From B4-G1 sp964393895 (GTDB taxonomy: Bacteria > Chloroflexota > Anaerolineae > B4-G1): DNA of 36,197 nt. Position numbers and translations under genes: made by a program. The stretch spans positions 1 to 36,197 of the forward strand of contig CAYMWP010000030.1 of assembly GCA_964393895.1 (NCBI GenBank). The letters are read 5' to 3'. The stretch's first letter is position 1. Each line of letters opens with the position of its first letter. Below the pieces are notes generated by a model, which saw nothing but the letters and a program-made list of their open reading frames with translations, searched no databases and was not told the origin of the DNA. This document shows positions 8,183 to 19,656 of the stretch, in pieces.

Positions 8183-9246
8183 CGAGGAAGAAGCGCGTCA
8201 ATATCTACAAGGCCGCGAAAACGACGACATTCTATATCTTTGTAACTGGTGTCTTGGTGGCGATGCTCTTGCCGCTCTATTTCATCGTCTCATTGTCCTT
8301 CCTCTCCACAAGAGAAGCATATCGCTATCCTCTCCCCCTGCTACCCACACTGACCGCCCGGTTCGAACTGACGCACGGGGAGCGGGGCTACCTGTTGAGC
8401 GTTTACGACCGGACGACGCAAAAGTATCAGAGCGTTCTGGATACCAATGACCTGGAAAAGATGTCCATCTATATGAAGTATCAACTCGCCACGCCCATCA
8501 CGATTGAAGAGATCGAGCGCGAGATCGCCAAACTTGAAACGCAGGATGTCGTGTATTTCTCACACGGGACCAACCTGTTGTACAATTATGAGACCTTTTT
8601 CAAGGTCGCGGGGACTGGTCAGGCTATTCCTGCGCTCATCAGAAGTCTGGAAATATGCGCGCTGACGATACTCATCTCCTTGGCGATCGGGGGGATGGCG
8701 GGTTATGCGTTTGCCAGGTACATGTTCAGGGGACGGGATTTGCTCAAGTTTAGCGTTCTATTTGTACGCATGTTCCCCGGTGTGGCTATCGCTATGCCGA
8801 TGGTCATTATCCTGGCAAAGATGGGATTCTACGACGAACCGATTGGGCTATCTTTGGTGTACTCGGTGGGTTCGATTGCGCTGACTGTCTGGATTACGGC
8901 AAGTATCTTTATGGGTATCCCTGTTTCGCTGGAGGAGGCGGCGCAAGTCTTTGGAGCCACCAAGCTCCAGGCATTTCTCCGTATTACGCTCCCGCTGGCC
9001 CTGCCGGGCCTGGCGGCCTGTGCGATGTATGCATTCCTGGGCGCGTGGAATGAGACGGTGTCGGCGATCATCCTGACAATGTTCAAGCCGACGTTTTCCG
9101 TGGTGGTATACCAGACGGTTCTCGGCGCTGTCGGGCAGGTAAACCTGGCTGCGGCCGGAGGTATGGTGATGGCTCTGCCAGCCGTCATATTCACCTTTTT
9201 CCTCCGCAGGTACATCAATCAGATGTGGGGTGGCGTCACCGTGTAA
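8179..9246 (+). CDS. ABC sugar transporter permease, MalG/UgpE type, with long external loop
   Basis: This is the second permease of the importer, 355 aa. Helix 1 is at about 17-43, and the usual five-helix core starts near residue 155. The EAA loop is at about 253-280 (EEAAQVFGATKLQ, then ITLPLALPG). The C-terminus YINQMWGGVTV is typical of MalG-type proteins. Family members are usually about 270-300 aa. The excess here is a hydrophilic, Tyr/Glu/Lys-rich insert between helices 1 and 2 (about residues 44-150), which would face outside and could touch the binding protein. It overlaps the previous permease by 4 bp; the ATPase follows after 40 bp. Confidence 0.92.
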   Translation: MTRKKRVNIYKAAKTTTFYIFVTGVLVAMLLPLYFIVSLSFLSTREAYRYPLPLLPTLTARFELTHGERGYLLSVYDRTTQKYQSVLDTNDLEKMSIYMKYQLATPITIEEIEREIAKLETQDVVYFSHGTNLLYNYETFFKVAGTGQAIPALIRSLEICALTILISLAIGGMAGYAFARYMFRGRDLLKFSVLFVRMFPGVAIAMPMVIILAKMGFYDEPIGLSLVYSVGSIALTVWITASIFMGIPVSLEEAAQVFGATKLQAFLRITLPLALPGLAACAMYAFLGAWNETVSAIILTMFKPTFSVVVYQTVLGAVGQVNLAAAGGMVMALPAVIFTFFLRRYINQMWGGVTV

Positions 9247-9286
9247 GAGCCCCGATGCGAGTGAAAAGTGACACAAGGAGTGAACT

Positions 9287-10372
9287 ATGGCAACGCTAGA
9301 GCTGATCAACGTTACAAAGCGCTTTGGCAGAAACGTCGTGGCGGTCAAAAGCCTAAGCCTGGAAGTACACGATGGCGAGTACCTCGTCCTCTTGGGGCCT
9401 TCGGGCTGCGGCAAAACCACGACGATGAGAATGATCGCCGGTCTTGAGGAGGTAACCGAGGGCACAATCATCCTCGACGGGGTTGACATCACAGATCTGC
9501 CACCCAGAAAAAGAAACGTGAGCATGGTATTTCAGAACTATGCGGTCTGGCCCCACATGACCGTCTATCAGAACATCTCCTATGCCCTAAAGTTGAAAAA
9601 GATGAGCCAAAGCGAGATTGACAGGATTGTCAAAGAGGTCGCCGGTATGACGGGGATCGCCCAGCTCTTGGAGCGGTATCCCTCACAGCTATCGGGGGGT
9701 CAGCAGCAAAGGGTCGCTGTGGCACGAGCCATCGCGGTGAGCCCCAAGCTCTTCCTGATGGACGAGCCGCTTTCCAATCTCGACGCCAAGCTGCGGGTGG
9801 CGACACGGACGGAGCTGAAGGCCATCCACTACGAGACCGAGGCCACGACGGTGTTTGTCACTCACGACCAATCCGAGGCGATGAGTATAGCCGACCGCAT
9901 CGCGATTATGAAGGAGGGCGAGATCGTGCAGATTGGGACGCCTGAGGAGGTCTACGACAAAAGTGCCAGCATATTCGTGGCCGACTTTATCGGCACGCCG
10001 CCCACGAACTTTATGGATGTGGAGCTGGTCATCGAGGACGGCGATGTTCGCTTGGTCAATCCTTATATCAACCTGAAGCTGGACCCTGCAAATGCTGCAT
10101 TGTTGAAGGACTATGACAAAAAGTCGTTGGTTCTCGGAATCAGGCCGGAGAACATACGCCTGGCTGACAAAGGGGAAGCTGTTCTGTCTGCGCAGTGCCT
10201 GGTATCGGAGCCGCAGGGTTCCCACCAGATCGTGGCGGTTGAGCTTGAGGACAAATTGGTCAAGATAGTCGCCCCCGCACATCCCAAGGTTCGCTCTGAG
10301 GAAATGGTTCATCTGGCGTTCAGGCAAGAGGCTATGAGCTTTTTCGCCAAGGACACCGGTCTAAGAATCTAG
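9287..10372 (+). CDS. ABC sugar transporter ATPase, MalK/UgpC type
   Basis: This is the ATP-hydrolysing subunit of the importer, 361 aa. Walker A GPSGCGKTT is at residues 37-45 and the Q-loop at FQNYAVWPHMT. The signature LSGGQQQR begins at 135, Walker B ends with Asp159-Glu160, the D-loop is SNLD, and the switch His is 193. The C-terminal part (about 240-361) is the TOBE/regulatory region typical of MalK-like proteins, which can serve more than one importer. AAGGAG precedes the ATG. Unlike many actinobacterial and Chloroflexota sugar importers, which share a distant ATPase, this operon carries its own. Confidence 0.94.
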   Translation: MATLELINVTKRFGRNVVAVKSLSLEVHDGEYLVLLGPSGCGKTTTMRMIAGLEEVTEGTIILDGVDITDLPPRKRNVSMVFQNYAVWPHMTVYQNISYALKLKKMSQSEIDRIVKEVAGMTGIAQLLERYPSQLSGGQQQRVAVARAIAVSPKLFLMDEPLSNLDAKLRVATRTELKAIHYETEATTVFVTHDQSEAMSIADRIAIMKEGEIVQIGTPEEVYDKSASIFVADFIGTPPTNFMDVELVIEDGDVRLVNPYINLKLDPANAALLKDYDKKSLVLGIRPENIRLADKGEAVLSAQCLVSEPQGSHQIVAVELEDKLVKIVAPAHPKVRSEEMVHLAFRQEAMSFFAKDTGLRI

Positions 10373-10388
10373 GTCAATCTGTTGCGAC

Positions 10389-13559
<3,171 letters not shown>

Positions 13560-13568
<9 letters not shown>

Positions 13569-13593
13569 GGGTTTCAGAAAACCCTTAGGGTCT
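13560..13593 (+). promoter_or_regulatory. Strong 15-bp hairpin at the GH38 / GT4 junction
   Basis: A perfect 15-bp stem (13560-13574 with 13579-13593, core CCCTAAGGGTTT) with a CAGA loop includes the stop codon of the mannosidase gene. The next gene begins 16 bp later. No U-run follows. It may stabilise the upstream mRNA, reduce read-through, or be a REP-like repeat. Confidence 0.75.
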
Positions 13594-13609
13594 CGGGAAA
13601 GAGAAAAGA

Positions 13610-14971
13610 ATGAAAACCATCGGCATTTTCCACTACCAGGTCGGCAGAACCGACGGGGTCTCGCTGGAGATTGACAAATGGAAGCGCGTCTTGGAAGAAA
13701 TGGGCCACACGGTGCACCTTTGCGCCGGCGACCTGGGTAAGGTCGAGGGTACGTTGATTGAGGAGATGTACCACCACCGCCCAGATGCCGAGCGGATCTC
13801 CTACAACACCTTCTGCGAGCTGCGTGACTATCCCGACGACGCGGCGTACCGGGCGGAACTGTTGAGCCTCGCCGACGTCATTGAACGCCAAATTCGCGCC
13901 TTTGTGGAAAAAAAGGGAATTGACTTGCTCATCCCGCAGAATGTCTGGTCGGTGGCGGCCAACCCGCCGGTGGGGATCGCCCTGGCGCGCGTGATGCGCG
14001 ACCTGCAACTGCCGGCCCTGGCCCACCACCACGACTTTTACTGGGAGCGCACTGGGCGCGTGGCCCTCACCTGTGCTACCGCCATCGAACTGGCCGACAA
14101 GGGCCTGCCCCCACGCGATCCGCTGGCCCGGCACGTGGTCATCAACAGCCTGGCGCAACGAGAGCTGGTCGAGCGCAAGGGAATCGAGTCTACGGTCGTA
14201 CCCAACGTCTTTGACTTTGACGCGCCGGATTGGCAGCCTGACGCATACAACCGGGATTTCCGCGCTCGCATTGGGCTGCGGGAGAACGACCTCCTGATCC
14301 TCCAGGCCACTCGCATTGTTCCCAGGAAAGGGATCGAGCTGGCGGTGGATTTCGTCAAGGCGCTGGACACCCAAAAGCGACGCACCATCCTGAAAGAACG
14401 TGGCCTGTACGACGGGCGACCTTTTGACGACGATGGCCGGATCGTGCTCGTGCTGGCTGGGTACGCCCGGGATGATGTGACTGGGAGCTGTCTCGGTCGC
14501 CTCAAGCAAAAGATTGAGCGGGCAGGGATTGACGCCCTTTTCATCGAGGACGTGGTCGGAGGGCGACGACAGACACGAGACGGGCAAAAGGTCTACTCGC
14601 TGTGGGATACTTGTGTCTTTGCGGACTTTGTCACCTACCCCAGCCTGTGGGAGGGATGGGGCAACCAGTTCCTGGAGGCATTGCGTGCCCGCCTCCCGCT
14701 GATGCTCTTCGAATATCCCGTCTACCGGGCCGACATCGGGGATAAGGGCTTTCGTGTCGTCTCCCTCGGCGCCGAAATCCAGGGATACGATGATTGGGGG
14801 CTGGTACAGGTGGCGCCTCGAGTCGTCGAGGCGGCAGCGGATCAGGCGGTCGAACTGCTCACCGACGCCCGGCTGTACCAGGAGACAGTCGAGCACAACT
14901 TTCGACTCGGGCGGCAGCACTACTCGTTGGAGTCGCTGCGGGGTTACCTGGCCTCGTTGTTGGAGGATTAG
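13610..14971 (+). CDS. Glycosyltransferase, GT4-like (GT-B fold)
   Basis: This is a probable retaining glycosyltransferase, 453 aa. The N-terminal Rossmann half begins MKTIGIFHYQVGRTDGVSLE, typical of GT4 enzymes whose first loop binds the acceptor. The donor-binding half contains the E-x7-E motif (Glu348 and Glu356 in EGWGNQFLEA) after a run FADFVTYPSLW. RIVPRKGIELAVDF near residue 240 starts the C-terminal domain. AAGAGAAAAG lies just before the ATG. It sits between an alpha-mannosidase and GH130/GH13_18 enzymes. That is the setting expected for a small-glycoside synthase such as a mannosyl-/glucosylglycerate type, but donor and acceptor cannot be read. Its N-terminus resembles the truncated gene at 19376. 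Confidence 0.85.
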   Translation: MKTIGIFHYQVGRTDGVSLEIDKWKRVLEEMGHTVHLCAGDLGKVEGTLIEEMYHHRPDAERISYNTFCELRDYPDDAAYRAELLSLADVIERQIRAFVEKKGIDLLIPQNVWSVAANPPVGIALARVMRDLQLPALAHHHDFYWERTGRVALTCATAIELADKGLPPRDPLARHVVINSLAQRELVERKGIESTVVPNVFDFDAPDWQPDAYNRDFRARIGLRENDLLILQATRIVPRKGIELAVDFVKALDTQKRRTILKERGLYDGRPFDDDGRIVLVLAGYARDDVTGSCLGRLKQKIERAGIDALFIEDVVGGRRQTRDGQKVYSLWDTCVFADFVTYPSLWEGWGNQFLEALRARLPLMLFEYPVYRADIGDKGFRVVSLGAEIQGYDDWGLVQVAPRVVEAAADQAVELLTDARLYQETVEHNFRLGRQHYSLESLRGYLASLLED

Positions 14972-14976
14972 GGCAA

Positions 14977-16497
14977 GTGGAAAGGTTTATGCGCGCCGAC
15001 GATTGGAAGCGCACGCTTGTAGAACGCGGCAGGTACTTTAACAAAGAGTACCCGATAACCGGCTACGAAAGGGCCGACGGGGTGGGAGGAAACCCCCTCC
15101 ACCCGGTCTGTGCGTTCAAAGATCGGTTGCAGAAAATCCATCAGAAATTCCGCGAGACCTACCAGGGTGTCCGCATATCGCGCCGTCACGCCAGAATGCC
15201 TTACTGGGCCCCAGAGGAGCAAAACCTCCCCGACAACTATTCGTTCGTGGAAGCGCCGGAGCGACTGACGACCACCTCAATCACGATCGTCCTGGTCCCT
15301 CGTGATCGAGTGCAGGCGGCAGAATTGGGATTCTACTACGACGGCCCAATACTGCCCACCTTACGAGAGCGAATGGAAGGGATCAGGTTTCGAGGCTTGG
15401 TCGGGAATGTTGGATACTATATGACCGAGGATCTAATCGGCGAGAGATTTCCCTGGTCCCACAACGTCCGTTATCCAGAGTTTCCCCTGCCGTCAAGCCT
15501 TTCATACCTGGGATTCCATTTGTTCAGAGACGATGCGGGAGAGGCATACGGCTCTTTTCAAGGGGCGCACCCCGCCGCCGTCGGCATTCGGAGAAATGGA
15601 AGAGTGGACATCATCCCCCGGTTAAAGATAGAGAGGTACAGGGTGACGCTCTGGGGAAAAGAGTTTCTCGTCAACTCGATCAACGACCCCGATGCCGCAG
15701 ACGAGGTGATGGTATTCACGCCAGGGTTGTGGACACCGGAAGTCCGCGCCCGCACAGAGAACTGGGAAACGTACGCTCCCGAGATCCCCGTACCCGACCG
15801 GGTAAACGTCTTCGTCGCCAACGAGGGGAATGGCAAAGTGCCGATAGAGAGAACGGTAAAGGTGTGGGAAGGGCGGTCGCCGCTGCCATCGTTTGGGGCG
15901 GTTCTGTCATTTGAGAGAGACTACTTTGGAAAGCTGTTTGCCCACGGCCATCTGGGGCAGAGAGTCAAGATCGAGCCCCTGGGTGGCACGGACTTTGACG
16001 AATATGCCCAAATGCTGGGAGGACTGGTCCCGGTCATAGTTGGTGGACAGCACGCATACTGCGTCGAAACCGTTGCCCAAATCCAAGAGCGTCTGCGGGA
16101 TTATGGGAACGCGACCTCACCCATCGCGCAATGTGGCCGGGAGACGCAGAACTTGGCGCTGCGCGTCCGTGAACCGGCCGGCGTTTTACTTCAGACGGAG
16201 GATCATCTTGGCTGGGTCTTGTTCGACGGGCGGCACGAACTGAGCATCGGGGCCAGCGTCGTTGACGTGGCCAAGATGCTCAAGCTGCTGGAGGATGATG
16301 GCACACTCTGCGGCAAGGTCAAACAGGCCGTTTTCGTTGACGGCGGCTCGGCGATGAAGGCGTATGCCGTGGAAAGCGACGGCACAACTATCACGCTCGA
16401 CCTCTTGAACAGAGTCGCCGCCGGCTCAAGAAACGGCCCTGGTGCTGACCCCGATGGATTGAATTTGTACACGCTGCTCGCGTTGGGCCTGGCGTAG
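14977..16497 (+). CDS. Unrecognised protein with phosphodiester-glycosidase-like C-terminus
   Basis: 506 aa from the GTG at 14977, five bases after the GT4 stop and with GGAGG 10 nt upstream; ATG 14989 is an alternative. The longer open frame upstream overlaps the GT4 gene and is not used. I do not recognise the N-terminal 380 residues: they are soluble, with no signal peptide, and rich in Arg, Gly and aromatic residues. The C-terminal 120 residues contain GWVLFDGRHELSIG, then a helix (DVAKMLKLLEDDG) and a hydrophobic strand ending in Asp455-Gly-Gly-Ser. This order recalls the NAGPA/DUF2233 phosphodiester glycosidase fold, where a (D)GG(G)S loop sits in the active site. That link is a weak visual similarity. 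The operon position suggests a role in processing the same glycoside. Confidence 0.75.
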   Translation: MERFMRADDWKRTLVERGRYFNKEYPITGYERADGVGGNPLHPVCAFKDRLQKIHQKFRETYQGVRISRRHARMPYWAPEEQNLPDNYSFVEAPERLTTTSITIVLVPRDRVQAAELGFYYDGPILPTLRERMEGIRFRGLVGNVGYYMTEDLIGERFPWSHNVRYPEFPLPSSLSYLGFHLFRDDAGEAYGSFQGAHPAAVGIRRNGRVDIIPRLKIERYRVTLWGKEFLVNSINDPDAADEVMVFTPGLWTPEVRARTENWETYAPEIPVPDRVNVFVANEGNGKVPIERTVKVWEGRSPLPSFGAVLSFERDYFGKLFAHGHLGQRVKIEPLGGTDFDEYAQMLGGLVPVIVGGQHAYCVETVAQIQERLRDYGNATSPIAQCGRETQNLALRVREPAGVLLQTEDHLGWVLFDGRHELSIGASVVDVAKMLKLLEDDGTLCGKVKQAVFVDGGSAMKAYAVESDGTTITLDLLNRVAAGSRNGPGADPDGLNLYTLLALGLA

Positions 16498-16684
16498 GAA
16501 CGCCGTCTCTGAAAGTATCGCCTGGCAAAGGGAGTGTGAACCGCCATTCGTTACTTTGAACTCGCCGTCCGATGGCCCGACTTGAAAGCTCTTGGATAAG
16601 ACGCCGAGTTGCGCTAGTGGTTGCTTGCCTGCTTTGACCGACCCGCGTAAAATACGCCTTGATGCCAACGTGCCGGAGTGTGGA

Positions 16685-17623
16685 ATGTATCCTGACAGAT
16701 TGACTCTTGTTCGTCACCCTGCGAACCCCATCCTGCTCCCCGATACGACCTCTGGGTGGGAATGTTATAACGTCTTCAACCCCTCGGTCATCTATCACGA
16801 TGGCCTGTTCCACATGCACTACCGCGCCCAAGGGTTGGACTGGGTCAGCCGCATCGGCTATGCGATTAGCGAGGACGGGGTGCACTGGAACCGGTTACGC
16901 TTCCCCGTATTAGAACCGGTGGACGAGACGGACGCGCGTGGTGTGGAGGATCCGCGCGTGACGGAGATAGACTCTGTTTTTTATATGACCTACACTGCCT
17001 ACGGACGGGAGTTTCACGGCCCTGGCACGCCGACCCACCTGGGCGGCGGTATCCTGCCGATGGTTGCCCGCAGCCGCAACCTGATCACCTGGGAGCGGAT
17101 GGGGCCTATCGTACGCGGAGAGGACAATAAAGACCACGTGCTCTTCCCACGCCGCATCGGCGGGCGGTACGCCGCCCTGCACCGCCGCCGCCCCGACGTC
17201 TGGCTGGCCTATAGCGACGATCTGCTCACCTGGCGGGAGGAGGATATGACTCCCATCTTTGGCCCGCGGCCGGGCAACGCCTGGGATAGCCAAAAGGTAG
17301 GCGCCAACGGCGTCCCTATCGAGACGGAGCACGGCTGGTTGACGCTCTACCACGGCACCGACCAAGACAACGCCTACCGGTTTGGCGTCTGCCTGCTCGA
17401 TTTGGACGATCCCAGCCGGGTGCTCAACAGGCCCCGCGCCACGATCTTTTGGCCGGAGGAGCTGTGGGAACTGCGCGGCGACGTGCCCAACGTAGTCTTT
17501 TCTTGCGCCAACCCGGTGGTGGACGGCGGGGTGTACGTCTACTATGGCGGCGGCGATCACGTGATCGGCCTGGCTACCTGCCGTTTGGACGAACTGCTTG
17601 ACTTGGCCCTCAACGCGACATGA
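16685..17623 (+). CDS. Glycoside hydrolase family 130 (mannoside phosphorylase/hydrolase)
   Basis: This is a GH130 five-bladed beta-propeller enzyme, 312 aa from the ATG at 16685 (GGAG 6 nt upstream). The frame is open from 16592, but the extra part lacks family similarity. Family features are the NPSVIYHDGLFHMHYRA blade near residue 32, the putative catalytic Asp89 in ARGVEDPR, the KDHVLFPRRIGGRYAALHRR segment near residue 143, and KVGANGVPIETEHGWL near residue 200. Known GH130 members phosphorolyse or hydrolyse beta-mannosides (beta-1,4-mannosyl-glucose, beta-1,4- or beta-1,2-mannobiose). The two basic residues in the phosphate-binding region hint at a phosphorylase, but subfamily assignment needs alignment. 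It is followed one base later by the GH13_18 gene. Confidence 0.9.
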   Translation: MYPDRLTLVRHPANPILLPDTTSGWECYNVFNPSVIYHDGLFHMHYRAQGLDWVSRIGYAISEDGVHWNRLRFPVLEPVDETDARGVEDPRVTEIDSVFYMTYTAYGREFHGPGTPTHLGGGILPMVARSRNLITWERMGPIVRGEDNKDHVLFPRRIGGRYAALHRRRPDVWLAYSDDLLTWREEDMTPIFGPRPGNAWDSQKVGANGVPIETEHGWLTLYHGTDQDNAYRFGVCLLDLDDPSRVLNRPRATIFWPEELWELRGDVPNVVFSCANPVVDGGVYVYYGGGDHVIGLATCRLDELLDLALNAT

Positions 17624-17624
17624 G

Positions 17625-19379
17625 ATGGAGATAGAGCATCGCATTGCCGATCATCTGACCTTTCTCTACGGCCCGGAGCGCGCGGCAGCTACCCTGGAGC
17701 AGTTGTACGCCACGATGGACGATTTCCGGCGGCGAAACCCGCAGCTACAAGAGTGCGTCGCGGGCGAGCGACTGACGGAGAAGGACGTCATCCTCATCAC
17801 CTACGGCGACCAAGTGGCGGAGCAGGGCCAAGCCCCGCTCCGCACCCTGGCCGAGGTACTGGAGAGACACGTCAGGGGAATCATCAGTGGGGTCCACATC
17901 TTGCCCTTCTTTCCCTACTCCTCCGACGACGGCTTCTCCGTCATTGACTATGCCAGGGTCGCCCCCGACCTCGGCGACTGGACGGACGTGGAACGATTGG
18001 GACGCAGCTTCCGCCTCATGTTCGACGCGGTCATCAACCACATCTCAGCCAAAAGCGACTGGTTCCAGGAGTTTCTGGGGGGCAACCCAGAGTTCGCCGA
18101 CTATTTCATCACCGTCGAGGAGGGGGTGGACCTCTCACAGGTCGTACGTCCCAGGGCGTTGCCACTCCTGACGCCCGTGCAGACGGCTCGTGGTAAGCAA
18201 CTGGTCTGGACCACCTTCAGCGCGGACCAAATTGACCTCAACTATGCCAGCCCCGACGTGCTGTTGAAAGTGATCGAGATTCTTCTGCTGTACGTCGAAA
18301 AAGGGGCCGACATTATCCGGCTGGATGCCATCGCTTACCTGTGGAAAAAGATCGGCACCACCTGCATCCACCTGGAGGAAACGCACCGGGTGGTGAAACT
18401 CCTCCGCGCCGTCCTGGATGCGGTCGCGCCGCACGTGATCCTCGTCACCGAGACGAACGTGCCCCACGAGGAGAACGTCCCCTACTTTGGCAGTGGGACG
18501 GACGAGGCGCAGATGGTCTACCAGTTCCCCCTGCCGCCCCTGGTAATACACGCCATCCGTTCCGGTGACGCATCATATCTCTCCGAGTGGGCGGCAAGGT
18601 TGAGCGCGCCTTCCAATAGCACCACTTTCTTCAACTTTGTAGCCTCTCACGACGGCATTGGCGTGCGGCCTGTCGAGGGCATTCTGCCCCCGGCAGAGGT
18701 CGAGGGGTTGGTCGAGCGCACTCTGGCCCACGGCGGCTACGTCTCCTACAAGGACAATGCCGACGGCACACGCAGCGTCTACGAGCTGAACATCTCCTAC
18801 TTTGACGCCCTCTCCGATCCCAACGGGGTCGAACCACTCGGCTTGCAAGCCCGTCGCTTCCTGGCATCCCAGGCCATCATGCTCGCCCTGGCCGGAGTGC
18901 CCGGCGTCTATATCCACAGCCTGTTCGGCTCGCGCAGTTGCCACGCCAGCGTGGAGCAGACTGGCCGGTATCGCTCCATCAACCGGGCCAAGTTCCGCCG
19001 CGAGGAGCTTGAGCGGGCGCTGGCTGACCCGTCCTCGCTGCGCCACCGGGTGTTCCACCCCTACCTGCGCCTCATCCAAGCGCGCGCCGCCCACCGGGCC
19101 TTCCACCCCAATGGCCCGCAGCAAGTTCTCTCTATCCATCCCGCCATCTTTAGCCTGCTCCGCACCGCGCCTGGTGGGGGTGAGTCATTGCTGTGTATCC
19201 ACAATGTCTCGAACGACGAGGTGCCCCTCTCGGTCAACTTGCCCTCGCTCCCTTTCCCCTGCCCTGACCAGGTGTGCGACCTCATAACCGGGACCACATT
19301 CCCTGTGAACGCATCCGGCAATCTGAGCCTGCTGATGGCCCCCTATCAAGTGTTGTGGTTAAAGGAAAAAGCGGCATGA
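17625..19379 (+). CDS. GH13_18 sucrose/glucosylglycerate phosphorylase-like enzyme
   Basis: This is an alpha-amylase-superfamily phosphorylase, 584 aa, starting one base after the GH130 stop. The (beta/alpha)8 residues are clear: nucleophile Asp234 in IIRLDAIAYLWK, acid/base Glu276 in VTETNVPHEENVPYFG, and transition-state Asp343 in ASHDGIGVRP. LPFFPYSSDDGFSVIDY near residue 93 is typical of subfamily GH13_18. That subfamily holds sucrose, sucrose-6-phosphate, glucosylglycerol and glucosylglycerate phosphorylases. The about 580-aa length and the lack of sucrose-transport or fructokinase genes fit the glucosylglycerate group better than classic sucrose phosphorylase (about 490-500 aa). Substrate choice remains open. 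The ATGA at 19376-19379 couples it to the truncated GT gene. Confidence 0.9.
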   Translation: MEIEHRIADHLTFLYGPERAAATLEQLYATMDDFRRRNPQLQECVAGERLTEKDVILITYGDQVAEQGQAPLRTLAEVLERHVRGIISGVHILPFFPYSSDDGFSVIDYARVAPDLGDWTDVERLGRSFRLMFDAVINHISAKSDWFQEFLGGNPEFADYFITVEEGVDLSQVVRPRALPLLTPVQTARGKQLVWTTFSADQIDLNYASPDVLLKVIEILLLYVEKGADIIRLDAIAYLWKKIGTTCIHLEETHRVVKLLRAVLDAVAPHVILVTETNVPHEENVPYFGSGTDEAQMVYQFPLPPLVIHAIRSGDASYLSEWAARLSAPSNSTTFFNFVASHDGIGVRPVEGILPPAEVEGLVERTLAHGGYVSYKDNADGTRSVYELNISYFDALSDPNGVEPLGLQARRFLASQAIMLALAGVPGVYIHSLFGSRSCHASVEQTGRYRSINRAKFRREELERALADPSSLRHRVFHPYLRLIQARAAHRAFHPNGPQQVLSIHPAIFSLLRTAPGGGESLLCIHNVSNDEVPLSVNLPSLPFPCPDQVCDLITGTTFPVNASGNLSLLMAPYQVLWLKEKAA

Positions 19380-19558
19380 AAGTTGGTTTTATCTCCACCC
19401 GTCTGGCCGGCACCGATGGAGTCTCCCCGGAGACGCACAAACTGGCCGAGGTGGCTCGCCGTTTGGGCCACCAGATCTACCACTGTGCCGGTCAGTTGGC
19501 AGACGGTGTCCCCAACCCCACACTCGCCTCGAATAGACATCTGCATACTTGTTGGTAA
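19376..19558 (+). pseudogene. Truncated GT4-like glycosyltransferase (N-terminal 60 codons)
   Basis: Starting at an ATGA overlap with the phosphorylase gene, with AAAGGAA upstream, this frame encodes MKVGFISTRLAGTDGVSPE and continues like the N-terminus of a GT-B glycosyltransferase. It parallels the intact GT4 at 13610: both have the T/RTDGVS loop, then a helix, then a GH-x-(I/V)-(Y/H)-x-CAG strand. After about residue 50 the similarity stops and the frame ends at 19558. Everything needed for catalysis is missing, so it is a remnant left by deletion or recombination. The next 20 bp lead into an unrelated gene's promoter. Confidence 0.75.
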
Positions 19559-19577
19559 TCACCAAAGAGCGCAAGTC

Positions 19578-19606
19578 TTGACATCCAGCATACCTTGTGC
19601 TAAACT
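19578..19606 (+). promoter_or_regulatory. Sigma70-type promoter, extended -10
   Basis: TTGACA (19578-19583) and TAAACT (19601-19606) are separated by 17 bp, with TGC directly before the -10 hexamer (extended -10). The likely start lies near 19613, 44 bp before the next gene. It begins a new transcription unit right after the broken glycosyltransferase gene. Confidence 0.65.
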
Positions 19607-19656
19607 GACTTCAGTGGGCAAGTTTGCAAGTTAGGCGACTCGGAAAGGAGCGACCC

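Noticed and set aside
13574..14920. A 448-codon minus-strand frame opposite the GT4 gene
   Set aside because: The + strand has the GT4 E-x7-E motif, a ribosome site and operon context; the antisense frame has none.
14794..14976. Upstream extension of the 506-aa gene
   Set aside because: It overlaps the GT4 coding sequence, is Gly/Arg-rich shadow sequence, and a GTG with GGAGG exists at 14977.
16498..16684. Separate promoter for the GH130 gene
   Set aside because: TTGACC (16634) and TAAAAT (16648) are only 8 bp apart and other pairs have wrong spacing, so no promoter is called.
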